This document shows positions 26,998-34,640 of a stretch of 54,559 nt of DNA, piece after piece. The notes under the pieces are model-generated. The model saw nothing but the letters and a program-made list of their open reading frames with translations, did not search any database and was not told where the DNA came from. The stretch comes from an uncultured Roseiflexus sp. GTDB taxonomy: Bacteria; Chloroflexota; Chloroflexia; Chloroflexales; Roseiflexaceae. A program made the translations under genes and the position numbers. Each line of letters begins with the position of its first letter. The first letter of the stretch is position 1. The stretch lies in the NCBI GenBank assembly GCA_937935075.1, contig CALGYB010000047.1, forward strand, positions 1 through 54,559. Direction: 5' to 3'.

Positions 26998-27050
26998 GAC
27001 ACAGCAATGTGCATACCCTGAGCAAAAGATGTATCGACGAGGATACGCCA

Positions 27051-27575
27051 ATGGCTGCTCCGCGCGCACAGCCCCCCGTTTCAGAGCAGACGCCGCATCC
27101 CAGTGGCGACAACCGGTTCAAACTGCTCGAAGCCACGATGAAGAAACACCAGTATCGCCCGGACGCGCTGATCGAAGTGTTGCACCGCGCGCAGGAACTG
27201 TTTGGCTATCTTTCGACCGATCTGCTGCTCTATATTGCCCATAGCCTGCATCTGCCGCCGAGCCGGGTGTACGGCGTGGCGACGTTCTATCACTTCTTCT
27301 CGCTGGCGCCGAAGGGTGAGCATTCGTGCGTCGTCTGTCTCGGAACCGCCTGCTATGTGCGTGGCGCAGCGGCCATCCTGGCGGCTGCCGAACAGACGCT
27401 GGGGGTCAGAGCAGGTCATACCACGCCGGATGGTCGCCTGTCGCTGGAAACGGCGCGTTGCCTGGGGGCATGCGGTATCGCGCCGACGGTTGTGTTCGAT
27501 GGCACGGTCACCGGTCATCAAACCCCAGAGCAGGTGCAGGTCTGGCTGGAGCGCCTCAGGGAAAAGGATTTATGA
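27051..27575 (+). CDS. hoxE: bidirectional hydrogenase diaphorase subunit HoxE
   Basis: A 174-residue NuoE-like [2Fe-2S] protein. Thioredoxin-fold ligands are C-x4-C in [11 protein letters not shown] and C-x3-C in [11 protein letters not shown]. It carries electrons between the diaphorase HoxFU and partners and marks the five-subunit HoxEFUYH enzyme (group 3d). ATG 27051 is preferred, with GACGAGG upstream; GTG 27009 would add 14 residues. The stop codon lies within a 64-base dispersed repeat (27571-27634), so the extreme C-terminus was set by that repeat. Confidence 0.93.
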   Translation: MAAPRAQPPVSEQTPHPSGDNRFKLLEATMKKHQYRPDALIEVLHRAQELFGYLSTDLLLYIAHSLHLPPSRVYGVATFYHFFSLAPKGEHSCVVCLGTACYVRGAAAILAAAEQTLGVRAGHTTPDGRLSLETARCLGACGIAPTVVFDGTVTGHQTPEQVQVWLERLREKDL

Positions 27576-27634
27576 CTTCACTGCAAAAAGCAACCACGAA
27601 GGTCACAAAGGGACACAAAGGAAATGCTCTTCAT
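27571..27634. repeat. 64-base dispersed repeat, copy 1
   Basis: Starts TATGACTTCACTGC, ends GCTCTTCAT and matches 49756-49819 with three differences. It contains two CACAAAGG-type units. Both copies begin at or shortly after the 3' end of a gene. Confidence 0.9.
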
Positions 27635-27643
27635 TTTTTGAAG

Positions 27644-27720
27644 GTTGCACGTTGAACGTTGAATGTGGGTTGGTTCTCAGTTCCTGGTTCTCAGTTCTTG
27701 GTTCTCAGTTCTTGGTTCTC
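27644..27720 (+). repeat. heptanucleotide arrays between hoxE and hoxF
   Basis: Three GTTGxAx units (27644-27664), then seven exact-length units alternating GGTTCTC and AGTTCYT/AGTTCTT (27672-27720). The array ends 3 bases before the hoxF ATG, so the ribosome-binding position is occupied by repeat and no Shine-Dalgarno is left. Confidence 0.85.
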
Positions 27721-27723
27721 ACT

Positions 27724-29334
27724 ATGGATATAAGCGAACTCCTGGCAATTGCCGAACACGAAAACGCTCTGCGGCGACCGATCGGCATCCGCTGCTGCAC
27801 GGCGCTCGGATGCCAGTCGGCGGGGGCGCTGTCATTGAAACAACGGCTCGAAGAAGCGGTTGCCGAAGTGGATCGCACCGACATCGAGGTTATTGGCGTC
27901 GGCTGTATGGGGTTGTGCGGTCACGGTCCGCTGGTGCAGGTCGATCCGCATGGCGTGCTCTACGAGCATGTGCGCGCCGCCGATGCGCCATCGATCGTCG
28001 CAGCCCTCGATGGCGGCGAGGCGACGGCGCCGCAGGGCGATCCTCAACATCCCTTCTTCACCCTGCAGAAGCGGATCGTTCTGGAAAATAGCGGCATGAT
28101 CGACCCGGAGCGCATCGAGTCGTATATTGCCGCCGGCGGGTATCAGGCGCTCTACCACGTGCTGCACGATATGACTCCGGCGGAAGTGATCGATGTCGTC
28201 ACCCGCAGCGGTCTGCGCGGGCGCGGCGGCGCCGGGTACCCGACCGGTCTGAAGTGGGCGACGGTTGCCAAGAGCCACGGCGATCGCAAATATGTCGTCT
28301 GCAATGCCGACGAAGGCGACCCCGGCGCCTTCATGGATCGCAGCATCATCGAAAGCGATCCGCACAAGGTGCTCGAAGGCATGGCAATCGCCGCCTATGC
28401 CGTCGGCGCCGACCAGGGATACGTCTATGTGCGCGCCGAATATCCGCTGGCGATCCAGCGTTTGCAACGCGCAATTGCGCAAGCACGGCGACTGGGGCTG
28501 CTTGGGGCGCAGATTTTCGACGCCGGGTTCACCTTCCGCGTTGATATTCGCGTCGGCGCCGGCGCATTCGTGTGCGGCGAAGAAACAGCGCTCATGGCGT
28601 CGATTGAAGGCCGGCGCGGACAGCCGCGCCCGCGCCCGCCCTATCCCGCCGAAAGCGGATTGTGGGGCAGGCCGACGCTCATCAACAATGTCGAAACCTT
28701 CGCCAACATCCCGCCGATCATTCGCAACGGCGCCGAATGGTTCGCCGCGATCGGCGCAGAAACGAGCAAAGGGACGAAGGTGTTCGCCCTGACCGGCAAA
28801 ATCCGCCACACCGGTTTGATCGAAGTGCCCATGGGGGTCACACTGCGTCAGATCGTCGAAGATATGGGAGGCGGCGTGCCCGAAGGCAGGGTTAAAGCAG
28901 TGCAGACGGGCGGACCATCCGGCGGGTGCATCCCCGCTGCGCTGCTCGATACGCCGGTTGACTACGAATCATTGCAGCGCGTCGGCTCGATCATGGGGTC
29001 GGGTGGCATGGTGGTGATGGACGATGCGACCAACATGGTCGATGTTGCCCATTTCTACATGGAGTTCTGCAAGGACGAGTCGTGCGGCAAGTGCATTCCG
29101 TGCCGCGCGGGAACGGCACAGATGCTGCACATGCTCGACCTCATCCGATCCGGTCAGGCGACTGCCGCCGACCTCGCGCAACTCGAACAGCTCTGTCTGA
29201 TGGTTAAAGAAACCAGCCTCTGCGGTCTTGGTCAATCGGCGCCGAACCCGGTGCTGAGTACGATGAAATATTTCCGCGAGGAGTATGAGGCGTTGGTCAG
29301 AGGTGAGAGGTCAGAGGTGAGAGGTCAGAGGTGA
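27724..29334 (+). CDS. hoxF: bidirectional hydrogenase diaphorase subunit HoxF
   Basis: A 536-residue NADH-oxidising flavoprotein homologous to NuoF with an N-terminal thioredoxin-like [2Fe-2S] domain ([14 protein letters not shown] ... [10 protein letters not shown]). The FMN/NADH fold shows [16 protein letters not shown] and [14 protein letters not shown], and the C-terminal [4Fe-4S] ligands are [13 protein letters not shown] and TSLCGLG. It exchanges electrons with NAD(H). ATG 27724 fits the family N-terminus. The last 12 or so residues ([12 protein letters not shown]) are encoded by the downstream heptamer array, which also supplies the TGA stop. Confidence 0.95.
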   Translation: MDISELLAIAEHENALRRPIGIRCCTALGCQSAGALSLKQRLEEAVAEVDRTDIEVIGVGCMGLCGHGPLVQVDPHGVLYEHVRAADAPSIVAALDGGEATAPQGDPQHPFFTLQKRIVLENSGMIDPERIESYIAAGGYQALYHVLHDMTPAEVIDVVTRSGLRGRGGAGYPTGLKWATVAKSHGDRKYVVCNADEGDPGAFMDRSIIESDPHKVLEGMAIAAYAVGADQGYVYVRAEYPLAIQRLQRAIAQARRLGLLGAQIFDAGFTFRVDIRVGAGAFVCGEETALMASIEGRRGQPRPRPPYPAESGLWGRPTLINNVETFANIPPIIRNGAEWFAAIGAETSKGTKVFALTGKIRHTGLIEVPMGVTLRQIVEDMGGGVPEGRVKAVQTGGPSGGCIPAALLDTPVDYESLQRVGSIMGSGGMVVMDDATNMVDVAHFYMEFCKDESCGKCIPCRAGTAQMLHMLDLIRSGQATAADLAQLEQLCLMVKETSLCGLGQSAPNPVLSTMKYFREEYEALVRGERSEVRGQR

Positions 29335-29507
29335 GAGGTGAGAGGTCAGAGGTGAGAGGTGAGAGGTCAGAGGTGAGAGGTGAGAGGTGAGAGGTCAGAG
29401 GTGAGAGGTGAGAGGTGAGAGGTGAGAGGTGAGAGGTCAGAGGTGAGAGGTGAGAGGTCAGAGGTGAGAGGTCAGAGGTGAGAGGTCAGAGGTCAGAGGT
29501 CAGAGGT
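29298..29507 (+). repeat. 30-unit heptanucleotide array between hoxF and hoxU
   Basis: Exactly 30 uninterrupted 7-base units, every one (G/C)AGAGGT: 18 start with G and 12 with C. It overlaps the hoxF 3' end by 37 bases and ends 33 bases before hoxU. GAGGTGA, created wherever the next unit starts with G, is complementary to the 3' end of 16S rRNA, so the transcript would carry many Shine-Dalgarno-like sites. Confidence 0.97.
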
Positions 29508-29539
29508 TAAGGGGCAGGGGTTATTGGGAAGGAAAAGCA

Positions 29540-30247
29540 ATGGCTGCGCGAACGTTTACGATCAATGACCAACTGATCAGCGCGCGAGAAGGTGAAACGA
29601 TTCTCCAGGCGGCGCGTGAGCATGGCATCTCCATTCCAACGCTCTGTCACCTCGATGGCGTGAGCAGCGTCGGCGCCTGCCGGCTCTGCCTGGTCGAGAT
29701 CGAAGGCAGTCGTGTCCTGCGCCCGGCATGCGTGACGCCGGTGGTCGAAGAGATGATTGTGCGCACCGATACCGAGCGTCTGCGCGAGTATCGCCGGATG
29801 ATCATCGAACTCCTCTTCGCCGAACGCAATCACGTGTGTGCGGTGTGCGTCGCCAATGGCCACTGCGAACTGCAAGACCTTGCCATTGCGGTTGGGATGG
29901 ACCATGTGCGTTTCGATTACGCCTTTCCGCGCTGCGATGTTGATATTTCCCATCCGCTCTTCGGCATCGACCACAACCGCTGCGTTCTCTGCACCCGGTG
30001 TGTGCGCGTGTGCGACGAAGTCGAAGGGGTGCATACCTGGGACGTGGCGGGGCGCGGCGCCGATGCGCGGGTGATTACGGACATGCGCCAGCCGTGGGGC
30101 GAGGCGCGCAGTTGCACCTCGTGCGGCAAATGCGTGCTTGCCTGCCCGACGGGGGCGATCTTCCGTCGCGGCGCGACGGTCGGTGAGATGGAGCGCGATC
30201 GTCACAAGATTGCCTACATCGTTGCTGCGCGCGAACAGCGCTGGTGA
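29540..30247 (+). CDS. hoxU: bidirectional hydrogenase diaphorase subunit HoxU
   Basis: A 235-residue NuoG-like electron-transfer subunit. It has an N-terminal ferredoxin-type [2Fe-2S] site (LCHLDG...[12 protein letters not shown]...RPAC), a His/Cys cluster ([15 protein letters not shown]) and two [4Fe-4S] motifs ([11 protein letters not shown] and [12 protein letters not shown]). It links HoxF to the hydrogenase small subunit. GGGAAGGA precedes the ATG. The TGA stop overlaps a GTG that could start an extended HoxY. Confidence 0.95.
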   Translation: MAARTFTINDQLISAREGETILQAAREHGISIPTLCHLDGVSSVGACRLCLVEIEGSRVLRPACVTPVVEEMIVRTDTERLREYRRMIIELLFAERNHVCAVCVANGHCELQDLAIAVGMDHVRFDYAFPRCDVDISHPLFGIDHNRCVLCTRCVRVCDEVEGVHTWDVAGRGADARVITDMRQPWGEARSCTSCGKCVLACPTGAIFRRGATVGEMERDRHKIAYIVAAREQRW

Positions 30248-30254
30248 GCGTCCA

Positions 30255-30362
30255 TCCAAAAACCCGACGGTCGCGCGTCATCGATCGGGGCAACCCGCCG
30301 GGGCGTCCGTACAATGGGGGCATCTGGCGCGACGACCCACCGGGTCGCCCGTACTGTGCGAG
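30255..30362. repeat. repeat-derived spacer before hoxY
   Basis: ACCCGCCGGGGCGTCCGTAC (about 30292-30311) and ACCCACCGGGTCGCCCGTAC (about 30335-30354) are two copies of one 20-base unit; GGGGCAACCCG just before also occurs near 23840. The segment stays open in the hoxY frame from GTG 30244 but has no counterpart in the protein family. Confidence 0.6.
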
Positions 30363-30369
30363 GGCGATT

Positions 30370-30915
30370 GTGGAAAAAATACGACTGGCGACAATCTGGC
30401 TTGGTGGATGTTCAGGGTGCCACATGTCGTTCCTGGATCTCGATGAGTGGCTCTTTGAACTGGCACAGCACATCGATCTGGTGTACAGCCCGCTCGCCGA
30501 TGTGAAGGAATACCCGGAACATGTGGATGTAGCGCTGGTCGAGGGCGCCGTTGCCAACGAGGACAACCTGCGCCTGATCCGGCAGGTGCGTGAACGAACC
30601 CGCATCCTGATCGCCTTCGGCGATTGCGCCGTCACCGGTAATGTCACAGCGCTGCGCAACCCGCTCGGCGACCCGGCGCCATTGCTGCATGCCATCTATG
30701 TCGAGCGAGCCGACGTGGGCAGTTGTATGCCCCACACTCCTGGCATCATACCGCCGCTGCTCGACAGGGTTCAGCCGGTTCATAAAGTTGTTCCGGTCGA
30801 TGTGTATCTGCCAGGGTGCCCGCCGCCGGCATCACGCATTCGCGCACTACTCGAACAGACACTGGCTGGCGGCGCTATCCATCTGGCCGGGCGCGACATG
30901 ATCAAGTTTGGTTGA
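30370..30915 (+). CDS. hoxY: bidirectional [NiFe] hydrogenase small subunit HoxY
   Basis: A 181-residue small subunit holding the [4Fe-4S] cluster nearest the active site. Cluster ligands are GGCSGCHMS (Cys14, Cys17), the mid-protein GSCMPH and the C-terminal LPGCPPP. GTG 30370 is chosen because AGGG lies a few bases upstream and the length then fits group 3d small subunits; GTG 30244 would add 42 residues coded by repeat DNA. It forms the catalytic heterodimer with HoxH. There is no signal peptide, as expected for a cytoplasmic enzyme. Confidence 0.93.
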   Translation: MEKIRLATIWLGGCSGCHMSFLDLDEWLFELAQHIDLVYSPLADVKEYPEHVDVALVEGAVANEDNLRLIRQVRERTRILIAFGDCAVTGNVTALRNPLGDPAPLLHAIYVERADVGSCMPHTPGIIPPLLDRVQPVHKVVPVDVYLPGCPPPASRIRALLEQTLAGGAIHLAGRDMIKFG

Positions 30916-30932
30916 GAGGATGCGAGACGTCT

Positions 30933-32354
30933 ATGACTCGTCAGATCCTCATTGATCCGGTGACCCGGATTGAAGGACATGCAAAGATCAGCATCCACCT
31001 GGATGACAACGGCGACGTGCAGGAAGCGCGCTTGCACGTCACCGAATTTCGCGGTTTCGAGCGATTCTGCGAAGGGCGTCCGTTCTGGGAAATGCCCGGT
31101 ATTACGGCGCGCATCTGCGGCATCTGCCCGGTAAGTCATCTGCTGGCGTCTGCCAAAGCGGGTGATGCGCTCCTCTCGGTCACTATTCCACCGGCTGCCG
31201 AGAAACTGCGCCGGCTGATGAACCTGGGGCAGATCGTGCAGTCGCATGCGCTCAGTTTTTTCCATCTCAGCGCCCCGGACCTGCTGCTTGGCTTCGACAG
31301 CGACCCGGCACGGCGCAACGTCTTCGGACTGATGACCGCCGATCCGATGTTCGCGCGCGCGGGCATCAGGCTGCGGCAGTTTGGGCAGGACATCATCGCC
31401 ATGCTTGGCGGCAGCAAAATCCATCCGGCGTGGGCCGTGCCCGGCGGCGTTCGTTCAGCGCCAACTGCTGCACAACGCGCCGACATCGCCCAACGGCTGC
31501 CCGAAGCGCGCGCGACCGTGCTCGACGCACTGCGCCGCTTCAAGACCCTGCTCGACACGCATCACGACGAGGCGGCAACCTTTGGCAATTTCCCATCGCT
31601 CTTCCTGGGGCTGGTCGGACCGCATGGCGAGTGGGAACACTATGATGGTCATCTGCGCGTGGTAGACTCAGGCGGCGCGATTGTTGCCGATCAGGTCGAG
31701 CCGTCGCGCTACCGCGACATTATTGCCGAAGCGGTCGAACCCTGGTCGTACTTGAAAATGCCCTACTACCGGGCGCGCGGGTATCCTGCCGGAATGTACC
31801 GCGTCGGTCCACTGGCGCGTCTGAACATTTGCACCCGCATCGGCACCCTGCTGGCGGACGCCGAATTGGGAGAGATGCGGCAGCGCGCCGGCGGTATCGC
31901 CACCTCGTCGTTTTACTACCACTACGCGCGCCTGGTCGAAATCCTGGCGGCGCTGGAACGCATTTCATTGCTGCTCGACGACCCGGACATCGATTCGTTG
32001 CGATTGCGCGCCGAGGCAGGGGTCAATCAGTTTGAGGGGATCGGTGTAAGCGAAGCGCCGCGCGGCACGCTCTTCCACCACTACATGGTTGATGCGCACG
32101 GCCTGATCCAGAGCGTCAACCTGATCATCGCCACAGGCCACAACAATCTGGCGATGAACCGGACGATCGCGCAGATCGCGCGGCACTATGTCAAAGGCGA
32201 CCGGATCAGCGAAGGCGCGTTGAACCGGGTAGAAGCAGGCATCCGGGCCTACGATCCATGTCTCAGTTGCTCGACGCACGCTGCTGGAACGATGCCGCTG
32301 GTGGTGACGCTCATTGCCGCCGACGGCACAGTGCTCGACGAGGTGCGGCGGTAG
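30933..32354 (+). CDS. hoxH: bidirectional [NiFe] hydrogenase large subunit HoxH
   Basis: A 473-residue catalytic subunit carrying the NiFe centre. The L1 motif is [10 protein letters not shown] (Cys62, Cys65, His69) and the L2 motif is DPCLSCSTH (Cys443, Cys446, His449). A 24-residue tail after His449 is the peptide removed by the maturation endopeptidase once nickel is inserted. The enzyme interconverts H2 with NAD(H) through the diaphorase. ATG 30933 follows hoxY by 17 bases with GAGAGGA upstream. No hyp maturation genes are present in this window. Confidence 0.96.
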   Translation: MTRQILIDPVTRIEGHAKISIHLDDNGDVQEARLHVTEFRGFERFCEGRPFWEMPGITARICGICPVSHLLASAKAGDALLSVTIPPAAEKLRRLMNLGQIVQSHALSFFHLSAPDLLLGFDSDPARRNVFGLMTADPMFARAGIRLRQFGQDIIAMLGGSKIHPAWAVPGGVRSAPTAAQRADIAQRLPEARATVLDALRRFKTLLDTHHDEAATFGNFPSLFLGLVGPHGEWEHYDGHLRVVDSGGAIVADQVEPSRYRDIIAEAVEPWSYLKMPYYRARGYPAGMYRVGPLARLNICTRIGTLLADAELGEMRQRAGGIATSSFYYHYARLVEILAALERISLLLDDPDIDSLRLRAEAGVNQFEGIGVSEAPRGTLFHHYMVDAHGLIQSVNLIIATGHNNLAMNRTIAQIARHYVKGDRISEGALNRVEAGIRAYDPCLSCSTHAAGTMPLVVTLIAADGTVLDEVRR

Positions 32355-32375
32355 GTTGCCGTTGCACGCATTTCC

Positions 32376-32403
32376 GGTTCTCAGTTCTCGGTTCTCGGTT
32401 CTC
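32376..32403 (+). repeat. heptanucleotide array between hoxH and hoxW
   Basis: Four units: GGTTCTC, AGTTCTC, GGTTCTC, GGTTCTC. The same unit family occurs before hoxF and before the yeaH-like gene. Confidence 0.8.
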
Positions 32404-32415
32404 AGCCGCACACAC

Positions 32416-32862
32416 ATGGCAGGATACTCCGTCATCATCATCGGCTACGGCAACGACCTGCGCGGCGACGATGCAGCCGGTCGCGTAGCAGCGGAGCGTC
32501 TCGCTGCACTTCAGATTCCAGATGTACAGGTGCTATCGGAGCATCAATTAGTGCCGGAACACGCAGCACTGCTGGCGCAGGCGCACATGGCAATCTTCAT
32601 CGACGCCGACTTAAGCGGATGCCCAATCGTCCGGGTGACCCATCTGACACCTGGCGCCACCTGGAGTGCCATGGGTCATACTGCTTCTCCTGAAGGACTG
32701 CTTTCACTCGCCACAACAGTGTATGGTCAGTCACCGCATAGCTGGTTGATTCGTATCCCGGCAGTCCATGACAATCTCGGCGCTTCCCTCTCCCCTCAGA
32801 CGGAAGATGGCATCAGCGAAGCGGTTGAGATCGTCCGGCATCTCATCGCCTCCTTTAGATGA
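32416..32862 (+). CDS. hoxW: hydrogenase maturation endopeptidase HoxW
   Basis: A 148-residue HycI/HoxW-type protease. VIIIGYGNDLRGDDAAGR contains the nickel-sensing acidic residue, IFIDADLSG the second acidic residue and MGHTASPEGLL the conserved histidine. It cleaves the HoxH tail after the L2 histidine when the NiFe cofactor is complete. Its place directly after hoxH matches that task. ATG 32416 lacks a strong Shine-Dalgarno; the preceding 40 bases are heptamer repeats. Confidence 0.9.
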   Translation: MAGYSVIIIGYGNDLRGDDAAGRVAAERLAALQIPDVQVLSEHQLVPEHAALLAQAHMAIFIDADLSGCPIVRVTHLTPGATWSAMGHTASPEGLLSLATTVYGQSPHSWLIRIPAVHDNLGASLSPQTEDGISEAVEIVRHLIASFR

Positions 32863-33129
32863 CGGTCATTTGACAACCCACACGCCTTGGAGCGCAGGCT
32901 TCCCACCTGCACCCTGGGAGCGCGGGCGTCGCGGGGACGCGGTCGCCACGCCCCGCCTGCACACCGCGCCAGAGCAGCGGGGCAAAAAGGATGCCCACCC
33001 CCAGCCCCGCGCCAGCGGGGCTTCGTTCGTTCAGCGCGGGCATTCATGCCTGCGCGGTCGCCGCGTCCCGCCTGTGCACCGCGCCAGAGCAGCGGGGCAA
33101 CATTGAAGCTGGCATACCTCTCCAATCCA
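32863..33129. repeat. intergenic region with a 47-base direct repeat
   Basis: Copies at 32939-32985 and 33054-33100 start GCGGTCGCC and end AGAGCAGCGGGGCAA; they differ at four positions and are 115 bases apart. The space between holds CCCCGCGCCAGCGGGG, a further palindrome. No gene is seen. Confidence 0.85.
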
Positions 33130-33138
33130 TGGTATGGT
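33130..33138 (+). promoter_or_regulatory. possible extended -10 box
   Basis: TGGTATGGT, about 70 bases before the thiol-protein ATG at 33209; fits the recurrent pattern in a weaker form. Confidence 0.35.
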
Positions 33139-33208
33139 ATTTACCAACAACAGATCCCGCGAACCCCGCACGTCTTTTATCGAGATATCAACCAACCACG
33201 AGGTAGAT

Positions 33209-34000
33209 ATGACGATATATCACCGACACGCCGCCATTGCCCTGCTCATCTGTCTGCTGAGTGTTCCTGTATGGATGACGAGTCGCACGCAAGCCCAGGG
33301 GAACGCCGATCCGCGCGGGCTTGGCGACCCCGACGCGCCGCTGGTCATCATCGAATACAGTGACTACGAATGCCCGGCATGCGCCTCATTCGTGCGCGAT
33401 GCTAAACCGCAACTGATAGCTGAATACATCGAAACCGGCAAGGTTTACTACCTCTACCGCGACAATCCGCTGCCGCAGCATCCGGCAGGGCGGGTCGCCG
33501 CAGCGTATGCGCACTGCGCCGCACAGCAGGGACAATTCTGGCCCATGCACCGGCGTTTGTTCCAGGGGTACATCGATGGCGAATGGGGCGGCAATCCATC
33601 CGCGTCGGAGCGTGTGTTTCGTCAGTATGGCGATGAGATTGGTCTGGACGCAAGCGCGCTTCAAGAGTGCGTCCGCGATCCGGCCACCGATCAGGCGATT
33701 GCGGCAGACATCGAGGAAGCGCGCAATCGTGGTTTGCGCGGAACACCTGCCTACATTCTGCGCTGGCCCGGCGGTCCAGAGCGTGGCGATGTGCTGACAG
33801 GCGCACAGAGTTTCGGCACCTGGCGCTACCTGCTCGACGAGCGCCTAGGCGCACAGCCTGATCCAACGACGGCAGCGCCTGCCCTGGGAGAGCAGGCATC
33901 GCTCTTCCTCTACCTGGCGCTGGGAGCGGCGGGAGGTCTGGTCGTGCTGGTTGCCGGCGGAAGCGTGCTCTGGTGGGTTGCCAGGCGATCCCGCCGATAA
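33209..34000 (+). CDS. DsbA-family thioredoxin-fold membrane protein
   Basis: A 263-residue exported thiol-disulfide protein. A signal peptide or anchor (IALLICLLSVPVWM) is followed by a DsbA/DSBA-like thioredoxin domain starting PLVIIEYSDYECPACASF, with the redox pair Cys55-x-x-Cys58, and the cis-proline loop GLRGTPAYIL. A C-terminal helix (FLYLALGAAGGLVVLVAGGSVLWWV) with a basic end suggests it is tethered to the outer face of the membrane. ATG 33209 follows ACGAGGTAG. Whether it oxidises or reduces partners cannot be told. Confidence 0.88.
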   Translation: MTIYHRHAAIALLICLLSVPVWMTSRTQAQGNADPRGLGDPDAPLVIIEYSDYECPACASFVRDAKPQLIAEYIETGKVYYLYRDNPLPQHPAGRVAAAYAHCAAQQGQFWPMHRRLFQGYIDGEWGGNPSASERVFRQYGDEIGLDASALQECVRDPATDQAIAADIEEARNRGLRGTPAYILRWPGGPERGDVLTGAQSFGTWRYLLDERLGAQPDPTTAAPALGEQASLFLYLALGAAGGLVVLVAGGSVLWWVARRSRR

Positions 34001-34002
34001 TA

Positions 34003-34094
34003 AGAGCCTGTCCGAAAAACCGCTAACTGAAGTGCGACCGGGTAGGCGAAGCCAATGCCTTCGCCTGCCCAAGGATCTTTCCTGGATAGGCTCT
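34003..34094. repeat. MITE-like element with P1 palindrome, copy 3
   Basis: Ends AGAGCCTGTCC (34003-34013) and GGATAGGCTCT (34084-34094) are inverted repeats with one mismatch. The interior carries palindrome P1 at 34040-34070. It starts 3 bases after the stop of the thiol-protein gene. Confidence 0.75.
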
Positions 34095-34258
34095 AAGCAA
34101 TCGCCTGCTGGCGCCATTTGGCTGCCGCTGATACTCGTGGCAAACTTTCCTGAGCGTCATCATCAGACAGCCCCCTCTCTCCAGCACGCGCGCATCTGCC
34201 TGGCCCTACACCAGCGAGGCTTCGTGCGTTCAGTGGGAACACGCATGTCCGCTCGCAG

Positions 34259-34422
34259 CAATACGGCGTTTCGTAACAACGCATGACTAATGCCCGCAAA
34301 ACGTCACTACCCGTGCAACGTGCTGCAATACGGCGTTTTGTAACAGCGCATGACTAATGCCCGCAAAATGTCACTACCCGTGCAACGTGCTGCAATATGG
34401 CGTTTCGTAACAACGCAGATAG
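34259..34422. repeat. 67-base tandem repeat, about 2.4 copies
   Basis: Units start at 34259, 34326 and 34393 with CAATAxGGCGTTT; the first two are almost identical and the third is cut off after about 30 bases. There are no spacers, so it is not a CRISPR. Confidence 0.9.
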
Positions 34423-34458
34423 CGCACCCTCGTCTGTAAAATTGTCCGCCATATTTTG

Positions 34459-34467
34459 TGCTATACT
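34459..34467 (+). promoter_or_regulatory. extended -10 box of the PAS/STAS gene
   Basis: TGCTATACT, 173 bases before the ATG at 34641; this implies a leader of about 165 bases in which no structured element was recognised. Confidence 0.45.
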
Positions 34468-34640
34468 ACACGCTCAGGTGCTTCGATTTGCCCCGTCTGC
34501 AATCGGCAGGCGATGCTACGCCGCTTCCCCGTCGCCATCCTGTGCTGTGGCATACCAGTTAGCAACCACATTTGTAATGCCGTACACGGAGTGATGGACC
34601 CATTTCGCCACACTATCACGATTGCCAGAGGAGTACGCCT

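Noticed and set aside
34259-34422. CRISPR array
   Set aside because: The 67-base units are contiguous without unique spacers and no cas gene is nearby.
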